Origin: Aestuariirhabdus sp049985285
GTDB lineage: Bacteria > Pseudomonadota > Gammaproteobacteria > Pseudomonadales > Aestuariirhabdaceae
Length of the DNA: 64,000 nucleotides
Assembly: GCF_049985285.1 (NCBI RefSeq)
Contig: NZ_JBNIEU010000001.1
Location: 992,001-1,056,000 of the forward strand
Reading direction: 5' to 3'
In this document: positions 56,375 through 64,000 of the stretch, piece by piece
How the letters are laid out: each line of letters opens with the position of its first letter
Numbering within the stretch: position 1 is the first letter of the stretch
Notes under the pieces: model-generated
Told to the model about the DNA's origin: nothing
Databases searched by the model: none
The model's input: the letters and a program-made list of their open reading frames with translations, nothing else
Position numbers and translations under genes: made by a program

Positions 56375-57781
56375 CTACACCTGTTGCTGGGCCCACCGGG
56401 ATAAGTGCTGGCGGCTGATCTTTAGCCCGCTGCGCAGTTCGGCGGGGATCGGGTAGAAGGCGCGCGGACGCTGGTGGCTGGCCAGTTGTGATTGCAACCA
56501 TTGGCCCAGCGCGGTGCCGCCGTCGGCGGGGAAAGGTTCGACAAAACAGACCGCCCGGGCGCCGTATTCGGCGTCGGGCACGGGCACCAGATAGCACTCA
56601 TCGATCCCGCCAAACTGACGAATGATCGCCTCCAGCGGCTCCGGCTGTACGTTCTCCCCGCCACTGACAAACTGGTTGTCGAGGCGGCCGATCACTTTCA
56701 GCGCTCCCGTTTTATCGAGCTGCCCCCGGTCGCGGGTGTGAAACCAGCCTTCAGGGTCCAGCGGCCGTTGCAGTTCTCCATCGAGGTAATAGCCCAGCCA
56801 CAGGGTTTGGCCGCGCAGCAGAATCTCACCCTCCTCTCCCGCCGGTGCCGCTATGCGCAGTTGGCGATGGGGGAGTTCCGACAGGATACGCGATTCAGGG
56901 TTGAGGGGCCCCGTCATCACCTGTGAACTCATCTCCGTGAGCCCGTAGCTGATATGGCATTGCACGGTTTGTTTCTGTAGCCAGTCGAGCAACGCCTGTG
57001 GAAAAGCGCTCCCACCCAGGAGCAGGTGGCGTAGGCTGCCCTCCCCCAGTGTATGACCCTGTCGTTGCAGCCGAATCAGTTGGGTAGCCACCGCAGAGAG
57101 GTGAGTCACCTTGGGGTGGCGCAGGAAAAAATCGAGATCGCGACGATCACCCAGCACCAGTGCCGCCCCCGCAAGCAGACAGCGAAACAGGATGGCGAGG
57201 CCGCCGATATGGTAGAGCGGCAGGGTCAGGCCCCAGCCCTCCCCGGGTTTCAGGGGGATTACATGGTTGCTGCCCGCGGCGCTGTAGTGGTGATTGGCGA
57301 GACTGTGCAGAGCGAGTTTGGGGTTGCCGCTGCTGCCCGAGGTGAAGGTGCCGGTCAGCGGCGCATGGGGATCGAGGGGGGGGAACTCTACCCGGGGTGC
57401 CGGCAGATCCGCTGCGTCGAGGGAGAGCCGGTGGCAGCCGGGGGGCAGCGCGCCGCGATAGTTTTGGCCGATCAACCAGCGGGGCTGGGCGGTTGCCAGC
57501 TGCGCGTCGAGCTGGGCAGGCGGCAGGGAGGGGTTGAGGGGGATCACTACGCAGCCCAGCAGGCACGTGGCCCACAGGGTGCGCAGGGTGAGTCGGTTGT
57601 GCTCATCGATCAGTAGCAGGTGATCCCCGCGCCGGACGCCCTGCTGGGCCAGCTGGGTAGCGAGCACTTGGGATTGGTGGTGGAGTTCGGCAAAGCTGAG
57701 GGAGTGGGCACCGTCGATCAGTGCCGGCCGGGGGCCGTGGCGCGCGGCCGCCTGGGCAAGCGGGTCGGTCAGCTCTGCCAC
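56375..57781 (-). CDS. menE: o-Succinylbenzoate-CoA ligase
   Basis: Activates o-succinylbenzoate with ATP and CoA in menaquinone synthesis. 468 residues of the adenylate-forming family: P-loop TGTFTSGSSGNPKLALH, CHISYGLTEMSSQVM, WFHTRDRGQLD and IGRLDNQFVSGGENVQPE. Last gene of menF-D-B-C-E. Its start overlaps the menC end by 13 bp, so coupled. It touches yicC tail to tail with no gap. Confidence 0.93.
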   Translation of the reverse strand: MAELTDPLAQAAARHGPRPALIDGAHSLSFAELHHQSQVLATQLAQQGVRRGDHLLLIDEHNRLTLRTLWATCLLGCVVIPLNPSLPPAQLDAQLATAQPRWLIGQNYRGALPPGCHRLSLDAADLPAPRVEFPPLDPHAPLTGTFTSGSSGNPKLALHSLANHHYSAAGSNHVIPLKPGEGWGLTLPLYHIGGLAILFRCLLAGAALVLGDRRDLDFFLRHPKVTHLSAVATQLIRLQRQGHTLGEGSLRHLLLGGSAFPQALLDWLQKQTVQCHISYGLTEMSSQVMTGPLNPESRILSELPHRQLRIAAPAGEEGEILLRGQTLWLGYYLDGELQRPLDPEGWFHTRDRGQLDKTGALKVIGRLDNQFVSGGENVQPEPLEAIIRQFGGIDECYLVPVPDAEYGARAVCFVEPFPADGGTALGQWLQSQLASHQRPRAFYPIPAELRSGLKISRQHLSRWAQQQV

Positions 57782-58746
57782 AGGGGCTCCAGTTGCTCAA
57801 GGCTCAGGGTCGGTTTAGCGGGGTCGCCGCCGCGCAGCAGGTTGCTGGCAAAGCACCCCAGGGTGTCGAGCCCGGGGGCCGAGTCGGGGGTGAGGCGAGC
57901 CGCAAGAGCCTGCAACTGCCCGATGCCCAGACTCGATTCGTAGCTGCTGGAGAGGATGCAGGTGATGCCCCGCCGAGTGGCCGTATCAATCTGCTTTTCC
58001 AGTTGCGCGATGGAGCCGGTGAGGCTGGGTTTGAGCACCAGGGCACGGATATGGCGGCTCGGGGGCAGTACAAAGTGGCGATCGCGCAGCGACTCATCGA
58101 GGGCGATACCCACACCGTACTCCTCGGCCAGTTGCAGGCTCTGCCCGAGTTGCTGGCAGGGTTCCTCCAGATAATCGATGGCCTCAACTCCAATCCATTG
58201 CGCCCACTCCCGCGCCTGGGGAAGCGTCCAGCTGCGATTGGCGTCGATTCGAAGTTTAAGTGTGGGACTAATTCTGAGCAGAGCGTGCACCATCTGCTGT
58301 TCTGCGGCGATGGGATAACGCCCGAGCTTGAGCTTGGCCAGCGATGGCCGTGCCCCTTGCCACTGCTGCCAGCGCTCGATGATCTGCGTGGGCGTGCCGC
58401 TGAGCAAGGGATACCCCTGCAGGGGAGACCCGCAGTGCGCGGGGGTAGAGTGCGCACCGGCCACCTCGTCCACCGCGCAGGAGAGGCCGAAGGCCACCGA
58501 TGGGCTATCGACGGTTATCGGTTGCCCTGCGACCCAGAGTGGCAGCGTCTGCAACAGCTCTCGCTGGGCCTGCTGCAGGGTTTCGGGGCTGAAGCCGGGA
58601 AGCGGCGCGACCTCTCCGTAACCGCAGTGTTCACCCTGTTGCAACTGCACCACCAGTCCATCGCGGGCGGCGAGCCGCTGCCCTGCGCAGAGCGGTTGAG
58701 GCTCGAGGGGGATGCGGTAGCGGTAGAGAGCGGCACGGCGTGGCAT
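57769..58746 (-). CDS. menC: o-Succinylbenzoate synthase
   Basis: Dehydrates SHCHC to o-succinylbenzoate. 325 residues of the enolase superfamily. Catalytic KxK in AKLKLG, metal ligands in RIDANRSW, YLEEP and IALDES, and the second lysine in LVLKPSLTG are all visible. The ATG starts MPRRAALYRYRIPLEP, 8 bp after the menB stop; a much longer open frame reading back through menB is not coding. Confidence 0.93.
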   Translation of the reverse strand: MPRRAALYRYRIPLEPQPLCAGQRLAARDGLVVQLQQGEHCGYGEVAPLPGFSPETLQQAQRELLQTLPLWVAGQPITVDSPSVAFGLSCAVDEVAGAHSTPAHCGSPLQGYPLLSGTPTQIIERWQQWQGARPSLAKLKLGRYPIAAEQQMVHALLRISPTLKLRIDANRSWTLPQAREWAQWIGVEAIDYLEEPCQQLGQSLQLAEEYGVGIALDESLRDRHFVLPPSRHIRALVLKPSLTGSIAQLEKQIDTATRRGITCILSSSYESSLGIGQLQALAARLTPDSAPGLDTLGCFASNLLRGGDPAKPTLSLEQLEPLWQS

Positions 58747-58754
58747 GGTCTTGC

Positions 58755-59609
58755 CTAGGGCGCGCGCTTGAACTTGGTGAAGTCGGGCCGGCGCTTCTCC
58801 ATAAAGGCATCGCGTCCCTCCTGCGCCTCCTCCGACATATAGAACAGCAGGGTGCTGTTGCCCGCCATCTCCTGCAGCCCGGCCTGCCCGTCGCAGTCGG
58901 CATTGAGCGCCGCCTTCAGACAGCGCAGCGCGGTGGGGGAGTTCTGCAGCATCTCGCGGCACCAGCGCACCGTTTCGCGCTCCAGCTCCGCCAGCGGCAC
59001 GACCGTATTGACCAGCCCCATCTCCAGCGCCTGGGCGGCATCGTATTGGCGACACAGGAACCAGATCTCACGAGCTTTCTTTTGGCCGACGATACGGGCC
59101 ATATAGCTGGCGCCGTAGCCGCCGTCGAAGGAGCCCACCGCCGGGCCGGTCTGGCCGAAGCGGGCGTTGTCTGCGGCGATGGTGAGGTCACACACCAGGT
59201 GCAGCACATGGCCCCCGCCGATGGAGTAGCCCGCGACCATGGCCACCACCGGCTTGGGGCAGGTGCGAATCTGGCGTTGAAAATCCAGCACGTTCAGGTG
59301 CTCGTTGCCGGCATCGTCCTGATAGCCGGTTGCGCCGCGGATCGACTGGTCGCCGCCGGAGCAGAAGGCTTTGTCGCCGGCACCGGTGAGAATGATAACG
59401 CCGACAGCGGCATCGTAACGGGCATCGGCCAGGGCGCGGGCCATCTCCTGTACGGTAAGCGGCCGAAAGGCGTTGTGCACCGTCGGGCGATTGATGGTGA
59501 TGCGCGCGATCCCCTCACCCTTGTGGTAGAGAATATCCTCGTAACCGGCGCTATGGTCCTGCCATTGGATTGGGGCGGTCAGTTCGGCTTCGCTCATTCC
59601 GTATTTCAT
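58755..59609 (-). CDS. menB: 1,4-Dihydroxy-2-naphthoyl-CoA synthase
   Basis: Closes the second ring of the naphthoquinone. 284 residues of the crotonase family, with the oxyanion loops GDKAFCSGGDQSIRGATGYQ and SIGGGHVLHLVCDLTIA, and GPAVGSFDGGYGASYMARIV with the MenB-type residues. GAGGA precedes the ATG. Gap of 7 bp to menD. Confidence 0.96.
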   Translation of the reverse strand: MKYGMSEAELTAPIQWQDHSAGYEDILYHKGEGIARITINRPTVHNAFRPLTVQEMARALADARYDAAVGVIILTGAGDKAFCSGGDQSIRGATGYQDDAGNEHLNVLDFQRQIRTCPKPVVAMVAGYSIGGGHVLHLVCDLTIAADNARFGQTGPAVGSFDGGYGASYMARIVGQKKAREIWFLCRQYDAAQALEMGLVNTVVPLAELERETVRWCREMLQNSPTALRCLKAALNADCDGQAGLQEMAGNSTLLFYMSEEAQEGRDAFMEKRRPDFTKFKRAP

Positions 59610-59616
59610 AGGGTCC

Positions 59617-61359
59617 TCATTGGGGGTTGGTTAGATAGTCGGGGGAGGCGAGCCGGCGCAGCTGGGTGGCTGTCTCCTCTCCATCGCAGGGGATCTCGAT
59701 AAGGGTCGGAGTGGGGCTATCGAGGGCTGCCCGGTAATCCTGCTCGAATTGGTCAAGGCTGTCGACCCGCCGGTAGGCAACCGAAAACTGGGCGCTGGCC
59801 TGCTCAAACTGCAGCCGCTGGGGGCAACGGAAATGTCGCTGGCGCAGTGCACTATCCTCGATCGGCAGCGTATTAAATATGGCACCACCGTCGTTGTTGA
59901 GCACCAGCACCACCAACGGCAGCTCGCCGCGTAGCAGGGCCAGGGAGTTGAGATCATAGAGCAGCGACGTGTCGCCGATCAGTAGCGTGGTGCCGCCCTC
60001 GCTGGCGCGAGCAACCCCGGCGGCCGTGGCCAGTAAACCATCGATGCCGCTGGTGCCGCGATTAGCCAGCACCCGCACCCTGGCAGGCAAGGCACCGCTG
60101 AGTTGGTCGAGCAGGCGGATACTTAAACTGTTGCCGGCAAAAAGATTATGGGAGTGGGGTAGCAATCGGCCTAGTCGGTTCACCAGCGCCGGTTCGGATA
60201 GCTGATTCTGATCGGGTGGATTTCCAAAGTGCGCGCCCAGGCGCCAGCCGAGGGCCTGATTTATATTGGCGAGTGACGCATTAATAGTCGAAGCGGCAGT
60301 GGTCGAAACCCTTAGGCCATGGCACCAATGGCAGGGGGAGCTGCTGTAAAAACGATGCTGGTTCCTGCCGGGCGCCCGCGGGGTATCGCCTGGGTGGACG
60401 AGCCAGAACTGGTGCCACGGATGGGAGTCAACCAGCTCTTGCAGCCGTTTTGAGACCAGTCGGTCGCCGAACTGTAGCAGGTGTCGGGTTTGCTGAAGCA
60501 GGTCGAGGGCGGAGTCCTGGCACAACAGGAGGTCGCTATACTCGAGACTATCCGGATGGCCGCGTAGTTGAGACTGGATATCGCACAGCAGCGGCCAGCC
60601 CAGCGCCTTGGCGAGATTGGCGACGGCCAGGGCATCGGTTTCGCATTCGATGCGCCCGGCGACGATGATCCCGGGTACCGCGCTGAAACGCGCCCAGTCA
60701 TCCGGCTTGGGGCGCTCAGAGAAAACAGCAGAATGGGACCCTCTCCAGGGGCGATCGCACCCGAGCCAGGACTTCAGTGGTGTTAGCACGGGAGAGAGAT
60801 CGATCGCCGCGCCCGACGGGTAGAGGGGTTCGTCAAACATGCAGTTGATATGAACCACGCCGCCGGCCCTGCGTTGGGTGTCCAGCGCATCACTCAGCTG
60901 GTCCAGCAGTTGAGATACCGGTAGTTCGTCAGTGGGTGGTGGGAGGTAGAGGCTGTGAGCCGGGTAGTTGGCAAAGATGCCGATCTGGTCGATCGCCTGA
61001 TTTGCGCCGCAATCGTGCAGTCTGGGGGGTCTGTCTGCGGTTAGCAGAATCAGTCTGGCGCCACTTAGGGCGGCCTCTATAAGCGCCGGGTAAAGGTTGG
61101 CAACTGCACTGCCGGAGGTGGTGATGATCGCGACCGGGCGTTGTTGGGCTTTGCTGATGCCCAGAGCAAGGAAGCCGAGACCGCGCTCGTCGAAGTGGTG
61201 GTGCAATCTTAGGCGGTGCTGGGCGTCGGCGGCGAATACCAGGGGTGCACTGCGTGAGCCGGGAGCAAGGCAGCAATCGGTGACCCCGTTTCGGGTCAGC
61301 TCCTCAAAAATGAGCGTCGATTGCAGCTCGTTAGGAGAGCGATGTATGGCGGGAAACAT
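59617..61359 (-). CDS. menD: SEPHCHC synthase (MenD)
   Basis: Joins isochorismate and 2-oxoglutarate with thiamine diphosphate. 580 residues. N-terminal part: EELTRNGVTDCCLAPGSRSA, with the catalytic glutamate region, HHHFDERGLGFLALGISKA and PVAIITTSGSAVANLYPALI. ThDP-binding C-terminal part: LLIGDTSLLYDLNSLALLRG and VLVLNNDGGAIFNTLPIED. The ATG MFPAIHRSPN has AGAGGAA just upstream and overlaps the menF end by 29 bp; a GTG 18 nt earlier is possible. Confidence 0.95.
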   Translation of the reverse strand: MFPAIHRSPNELQSTLIFEELTRNGVTDCCLAPGSRSAPLVFAADAQHRLRLHHHFDERGLGFLALGISKAQQRPVAIITTSGSAVANLYPALIEAALSGARLILLTADRPPRLHDCGANQAIDQIGIFANYPAHSLYLPPPTDELPVSQLLDQLSDALDTQRRAGGVVHINCMFDEPLYPSGAAIDLSPVLTPLKSWLGCDRPWRGSHSAVFSERPKPDDWARFSAVPGIIVAGRIECETDALAVANLAKALGWPLLCDIQSQLRGHPDSLEYSDLLLCQDSALDLLQQTRHLLQFGDRLVSKRLQELVDSHPWHQFWLVHPGDTPRAPGRNQHRFYSSSPCHWCHGLRVSTTAASTINASLANINQALGWRLGAHFGNPPDQNQLSEPALVNRLGRLLPHSHNLFAGNSLSIRLLDQLSGALPARVRVLANRGTSGIDGLLATAAGVARASEGGTTLLIGDTSLLYDLNSLALLRGELPLVVLVLNNDGGAIFNTLPIEDSALRQRHFRCPQRLQFEQASAQFSVAYRRVDSLDQFEQDYRAALDSPTPTLIEIPCDGEETATQLRRLASPDYLTNPQ

Positions 61360-62701
61360 GTTCCTCTCCCGACACACAAAGGGATAGGGGCAGTGCTATT
61401 TTCTGGTCAAGTTCGGCCCATTCGGACAGCGGCTCTGATTGTGCGACGATACCCGCCCCGGCGAACAAGCGGAGCTCGTTTCCGCTGAGTTGTGCGCTGC
61501 GAATGGTGACCGCAAATTCGGCGCCGCCGGGGGCAAGGTAGCCGCAGTAACCAGCGAACCAACCGCGATTGATCTCCTCCCGCTGACTCAGGAATTCCCT
61601 GGCGGCGTTGGCGGGTAGCCCTCCGATTGCGGCAGTAGGATGCAGGGTATGGGAGATTCGGGAATCCGCAGGCATCGGATTGGCATGGCCCTGAATCAGT
61701 TGATGCAGATGCTGGATTCCCCGCTGCTGCAACACCGAGGTCTCACAGCGCTGGTTAACCCGGATACCAATGGATTCGAGCTTATGGCGAATGTCGTCGA
61801 TGACCAGCTTGTGTTCATGCCGGTTTTTCTCGTCGCCGAGCAGCTCCCGGGACGCATCGCGCGATTGCTGTGCCTGATCCGGGCGGGGGGCGGTGCCGGC
61901 CAGGGCCTCGGTTAATAGCTGATCACCGCTGCGCTGCATCAAACGTTCCGGAGAAAGGCTAATAAAGCCTTTACCGGGAGCAGGCTCGAACACAAAACGG
62001 TAGCAGTTAAGGGCCTCGTCGCTCCAGCGACGGAAGAGTGCCCACAGGTTGGGAGCCCGTTGGAAACTCAGGGTGCTCTGGCGCGCCAGTACTACCTTCT
62101 GGATAGAGCCCTCCTCGATCGCCTGTTGCGCCTGGGCAACCAGTTCAAGCCAGCGGGATTCTTGCGGCTGGTGCACCACGCCTTTGTCAGGGATAGGCCA
62201 GGGTTCGGCGGCTTTACACGGGGCCATTTGACCAAGGCGGGCGAGGTGTTGTCCCAAGCCGTCGATGGTGTTGCGGGAGCCGAGAGTCACCCTCAGCGTC
62301 CAGCCGGCGGGGGTATGCTCCAACTCGATCTCGGGAATGTAGGAGAGGCTGCCGGGATAACCGGGCCAGCTTGTTTTTGCATCGAAGGCCTGCACACGCC
62401 AGACGCGACGGGCGTGGGCAGGAATCTCCCCTTCGGCGGATGGGGAAAAGCGGCAGGCCTCGCCAAGGGCCGCGGTCACCATCTGACCGTCGCGGGAACG
62501 CCATAGCAGGCGGGGATAGCAATCGAAGCTTTCGAGCCAGGGGATGACGCCCTCTTCCGGGATCGCTCCCAGGGGCTCCTCTAACTGCAGAAACGACTCA
62601 TGCTCGGCGGTTGTTCCCAGGAGTTGAAGTCGTTGCTGAAGCTGTCCCGCAGCTCTGTGTAGCTCGTTACAAAAAGTGGTTTGATCGTAATGAGTGTTGA
62701 T
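61331..62701 (-). CDS. menF: Isochorismate synthase, menaquinone type, with apparent non-standard start
   Basis: Converts chorismate to isochorismate, the first committed step. As drawn, 456 residues. Chorismate-enzyme marks: SIQKVVLARQSTL, LTEALAGTAPR, LHPTAAIGGLPANAAREFL, EFAVTIRSAQ and LFAGAGIVAQSEP. Residues upstream of the first ATG (position 62482), such as WLESFDCYPRLLWRSRDGQ, align with E. coli MenF, so the protein must start earlier. No ATG, GTG or TTG exists before the upstream stop; AAGGA stands 8 nt before an ATC, the start used here. A sequence change of ATG to ATC is another reading. Confidence 0.85.
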   Translation of the reverse strand: MNTHYDQTTFCNELHRAAGQLQQRLQLLGTTAEHESFLQLEEPLGAIPEEGVIPWLESFDCYPRLLWRSRDGQMVTAALGEACRFSPSAEGEIPAHARRVWRVQAFDAKTSWPGYPGSLSYIPEIELEHTPAGWTLRVTLGSRNTIDGLGQHLARLGQMAPCKAAEPWPIPDKGVVHQPQESRWLELVAQAQQAIEEGSIQKVVLARQSTLSFQRAPNLWALFRRWSDEALNCYRFVFEPAPGKGFISLSPERLMQRSGDQLLTEALAGTAPRPDQAQQSRDASRELLGDEKNRHEHKLVIDDIRHKLESIGIRVNQRCETSVLQQRGIQHLHQLIQGHANPMPADSRISHTLHPTAAIGGLPANAAREFLSQREEINRGWFAGYCGYLAPGGAEFAVTIRSAQLSGNELRLFAGAGIVAQSEPLSEWAELDQKIALPLSLCVSGEEHVSRHTSLS

Positions 62702-62985
62702 GTTCCGCGTCCTTGTGAAAATCTACCCGAGTGCGTGCTCGGTGCTTGCTATTGTAGCGGTTTCTTTTGGGTCGAATCCAACCCCCCTTTCAGGCGGGGG
62801 GTGATCTCGATCAGAATTTCACCGCCTTGGTCCGGTTATGATCGGTTGTCGGGGCGCGAGCGGTGCCAGATAGCATTAAGTCGCCCGTAGAGTGCGCTTC
62901 ATGGTAAATTAGGCGGCCAAATTTCTGACCGATGGAGCATGTCCCGCCATCCGTGAGTTGAACGATAGCAAGGTATGAGTTGACT

Positions 62986-63600
62986 ATGAGTAGAGGAACC
63001 CTCTTTATTGTGGCGGCACCGTCCGGTGCCGGCAAGACCAGTCTGGTAAAAGAGCTGGTGGACGGTTGCTCGCGTATTTTGGTGTCGGTTTCCCACACTA
63101 CGCGTGCTGCCCGGCCCGGTGAGCTCGAAGGTAGGGATTACCATTTTGTTTCCCAGCAGAGGTTTCAGTCGATGGCTGACGAGGGAGCATTCCTGGAACA
63201 CGCGGAAGTCTTTGGCAACCGCTATGGTACCTCCCAGCTCTGGGTAGAGGAGCGCCTCAAGGCGGGCGACGATGTCATTCTTGAAATTGATTGGCAGGGA
63301 GGGGCCCAGGTGCGTCGATTGATGCCCGATGCGGTCTCTCTATTTATCCTGCCGCCCTCCCGACAAACGCTGCAAGATCGGTTGCAGGGTCGAGGCCAGG
63401 ATGATGCGCAGGTGATTGCCGCTCGCATGGCTGAAGCGGTTAGTGAAATGACCCACTATGTGGAGTTTGATTACCTCATTGTGAACGATTGTTTTGACAC
63501 TGCACTGGAGGAGTTGCGTGCGATTGTGATCGCTCGCCGGCTGCGGCTGCAGGTTCAACGTGAAAAACATCAGCAATTGCTGACCCAGCTCTTGTCATGA
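62986..63600 (+). CDS. gmk: Guanylate kinase
   Basis: Phosphorylates GMP to GDP. 204 residues; P-loop VAAPSGAGKTSLVKEL, SHTTRAARPGELEGRDYHFV with GMP-binding residues, and FLEHAEVFGNRYGTS. The ATG before SRGTLFIV matches family N-termini. A TTG six bases earlier sits better relative to AAGG, so two more residues are possible. Divergent from the men operon, followed by rpoZ as in E. coli. Confidence 0.96.
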   Translation: MSRGTLFIVAAPSGAGKTSLVKELVDGCSRILVSVSHTTRAARPGELEGRDYHFVSQQRFQSMADEGAFLEHAEVFGNRYGTSQLWVEERLKAGDDVILEIDWQGGAQVRRLMPDAVSLFILPPSRQTLQDRLQGRGQDDAQVIAARMAEAVSEMTHYVEFDYLIVNDCFDTALEELRAIVIARRLRLQVQREKHQQLLTQLLS

Positions 63601-63693
63601 CTCTGGGCTGCTCGTAAAATGTGCAACCTTTTTGCTGGCGCCCTATGCTGGCTGATATGATTGTGCCTAACCCTATATAGTTGGAGTAATACC

Positions 63694-63951
63694 ATGGCTC
63701 GTGTAACTGTTGAAGACTGCCTGGACCACGTGGATAACCGTTTTGAACTCGTCATGGTTGCCACCAAGCGGGCTCGCCAACTGGCGACCGGTGGTAAAGA
63801 GGCGATGCTGTCGTGGGAAAAAGATAAGCCCACGGTTATGGCGCTGCGTGAAATTTCCGAGGGCCTGGTCACCGAAGAGGTTTTGGCCGACAAGCCTGAA
63901 CCCGAAGAGCTGATCGCTTTCGGAATGGACGAAGCGGATACTCTGGGCTGA
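63694..63951 (+). CDS. rpoZ: RNA polymerase omega subunit
   Basis: Helps assemble RNA polymerase. 85 residues: MARVTVEDCLDHVDNRFELV then MVATKRARQLATGGKEAML, typical of gammaproteobacteria. GGAG precedes the ATG by 7 nt. The gene stands 93 bp after gmk; in relatives spoT comes next. Confidence 0.97.
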   Translation: MARVTVEDCLDHVDNRFELVMVATKRARQLATGGKEAMLSWEKDKPTVMALREISEGLVTEEVLADKPEPEELIAFGMDEADTLG

Positions 63952-63965
63952 TTGACGGAGTTCTA

Positions 63966-64000
63966 ATGACACACTCTCGCTGCCCCGCTCCTTTTTTCGC
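63966..64000 (+). CDS. Start of an unidentified gene downstream of rpoZ
   Basis: An ATG 5 nt after GGAG and 14 bp after rpoZ opens a frame reading MTHSRCPAPFF to the window edge. spoT is expected here by synteny, but these residues do not match the SpoT N-termini I know, so it may be spoT with a divergent start or a different gene. Confidence 0.35.
   Translation, partial: MTHSRCPAPFF

Noticed and set aside
57721..58758. Long plus-strand open frame of 345 codons opposite menC
   Set aside because: It is a shadow of the GC-rich menC gene; no ribosome site and low-complexity residue use.
58747..59055. Long N-terminal extension of menC reading back through menB
   Set aside because: It is an alternate frame over menB; the family N-terminus MPRRAALYRYRIPLEP gives the correct start.
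58740..59702. 320-codon plus-strand open frame opposite menB
   Set aside because: Mirror frame of menB, which is a clear crotonase-family gene.
1..64000. CRISPR arrays, tRNA genes, insertion sequences, prophage
   Set aside because: No regular repeats, tRNA-like T-loop sequences, transposase or phage genes were seen in a full reading.

Overview
The window is chromosomal DNA from a gammaproteobacterium, most like the Pseudomonadales/Oceanospirillales (probably marine). Almost every gene is housekeeping. The gene order repeats blocks I know from Pseudomonas and, in part, from E. coli: trkA-rsmB-fmt-def / LysM-dprA-tsaC-hemF-aroE; the coxBA-ctaG-coxC-SURF1-ctaA-cyoE cluster; znuA / zur-znuC-znuB / polA / engB / cytochrome c4 / dsbA / dgcP; and rpmB-rpmG-radC-coaBC-algC-argB-slmA-pyrE-crc-rph-yicC-gmk-rpoZ. 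I see no rRNA, tRNA, CRISPR, phage or insertion sequence. Genes are tightly packed, and several convergent pairs touch or overlap at their 3' ends.

Layout. 1-2.7 kb: start of a YtoQ-family gene, a GntR/FCD regulator, a divergent acryloyl-CoA reductase gene with two operator-like palindromes between them, and a methyltransferase. 2.6-8.4 kb: potassium uptake (trkH, trkA) and translation start/rRNA modification (rsmB, fmt, def). 8.7-14.6 kb: LysM protein, dprA, purE, tsaC, hemF, aroE and an Lrp-type sensor protein without a DNA-binding domain. 14.6-18.2 kb: gamma carbonic anhydrase, oligopeptidase A, yheV and an unknown gene. 18.8-28.9 kb: the aa3-type cytochrome oxidase operon with its assembly factors and heme A synthesis, including an unlisted 41-residue membrane protein, then an orphan COX1-like protein and a lipoprotein on the other strand. 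29.0-32.3 kb: zinc uptake with a clear Zur box. 32.4-43.6 kb: polA, engB, cytochrome c4, dsbA, the diguanylate cyclase DgcP, a NadD-like/Nudix fusion and an EAL protein with a C-terminal sensor domain. 43.6-56.4 kb: trhP, two ribosomal proteins, radC, coaBC, a membrane-anchored AlgC-type enzyme, argB, slmA, pyrE, crc, rph, yicC. 56.4-62.7 kb: a five-gene menaquinone operon (menF-D-B-C-E). 62.98-64 kb: gmk, rpoZ and the start of another gene.

The most unusual points are: (1) a menaquinone operon placed between yicC and gmk, which are neighbours in Pseudomonas and not separated by men genes in any relative I recall; (2) two genes, menF and the orphan COX1-like gene, whose conserved N-terminal coding sequence extends upstream of every ATG/GTG/TTG, each with an AGGA-type ribosome site 8-9 nt before an in-frame ATC, suggesting AUC initiation or a start-codon change; (3) a NadD-like/Nudix fusion protein; (4) loss of dut from its usual place between coaBC and algC; (5) an EAL protein with a YkuI-like C-terminal domain. 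I did not find a clearly new multi-gene system. The orphan COX1-like protein with its lipoprotein neighbour is the nearest candidate.
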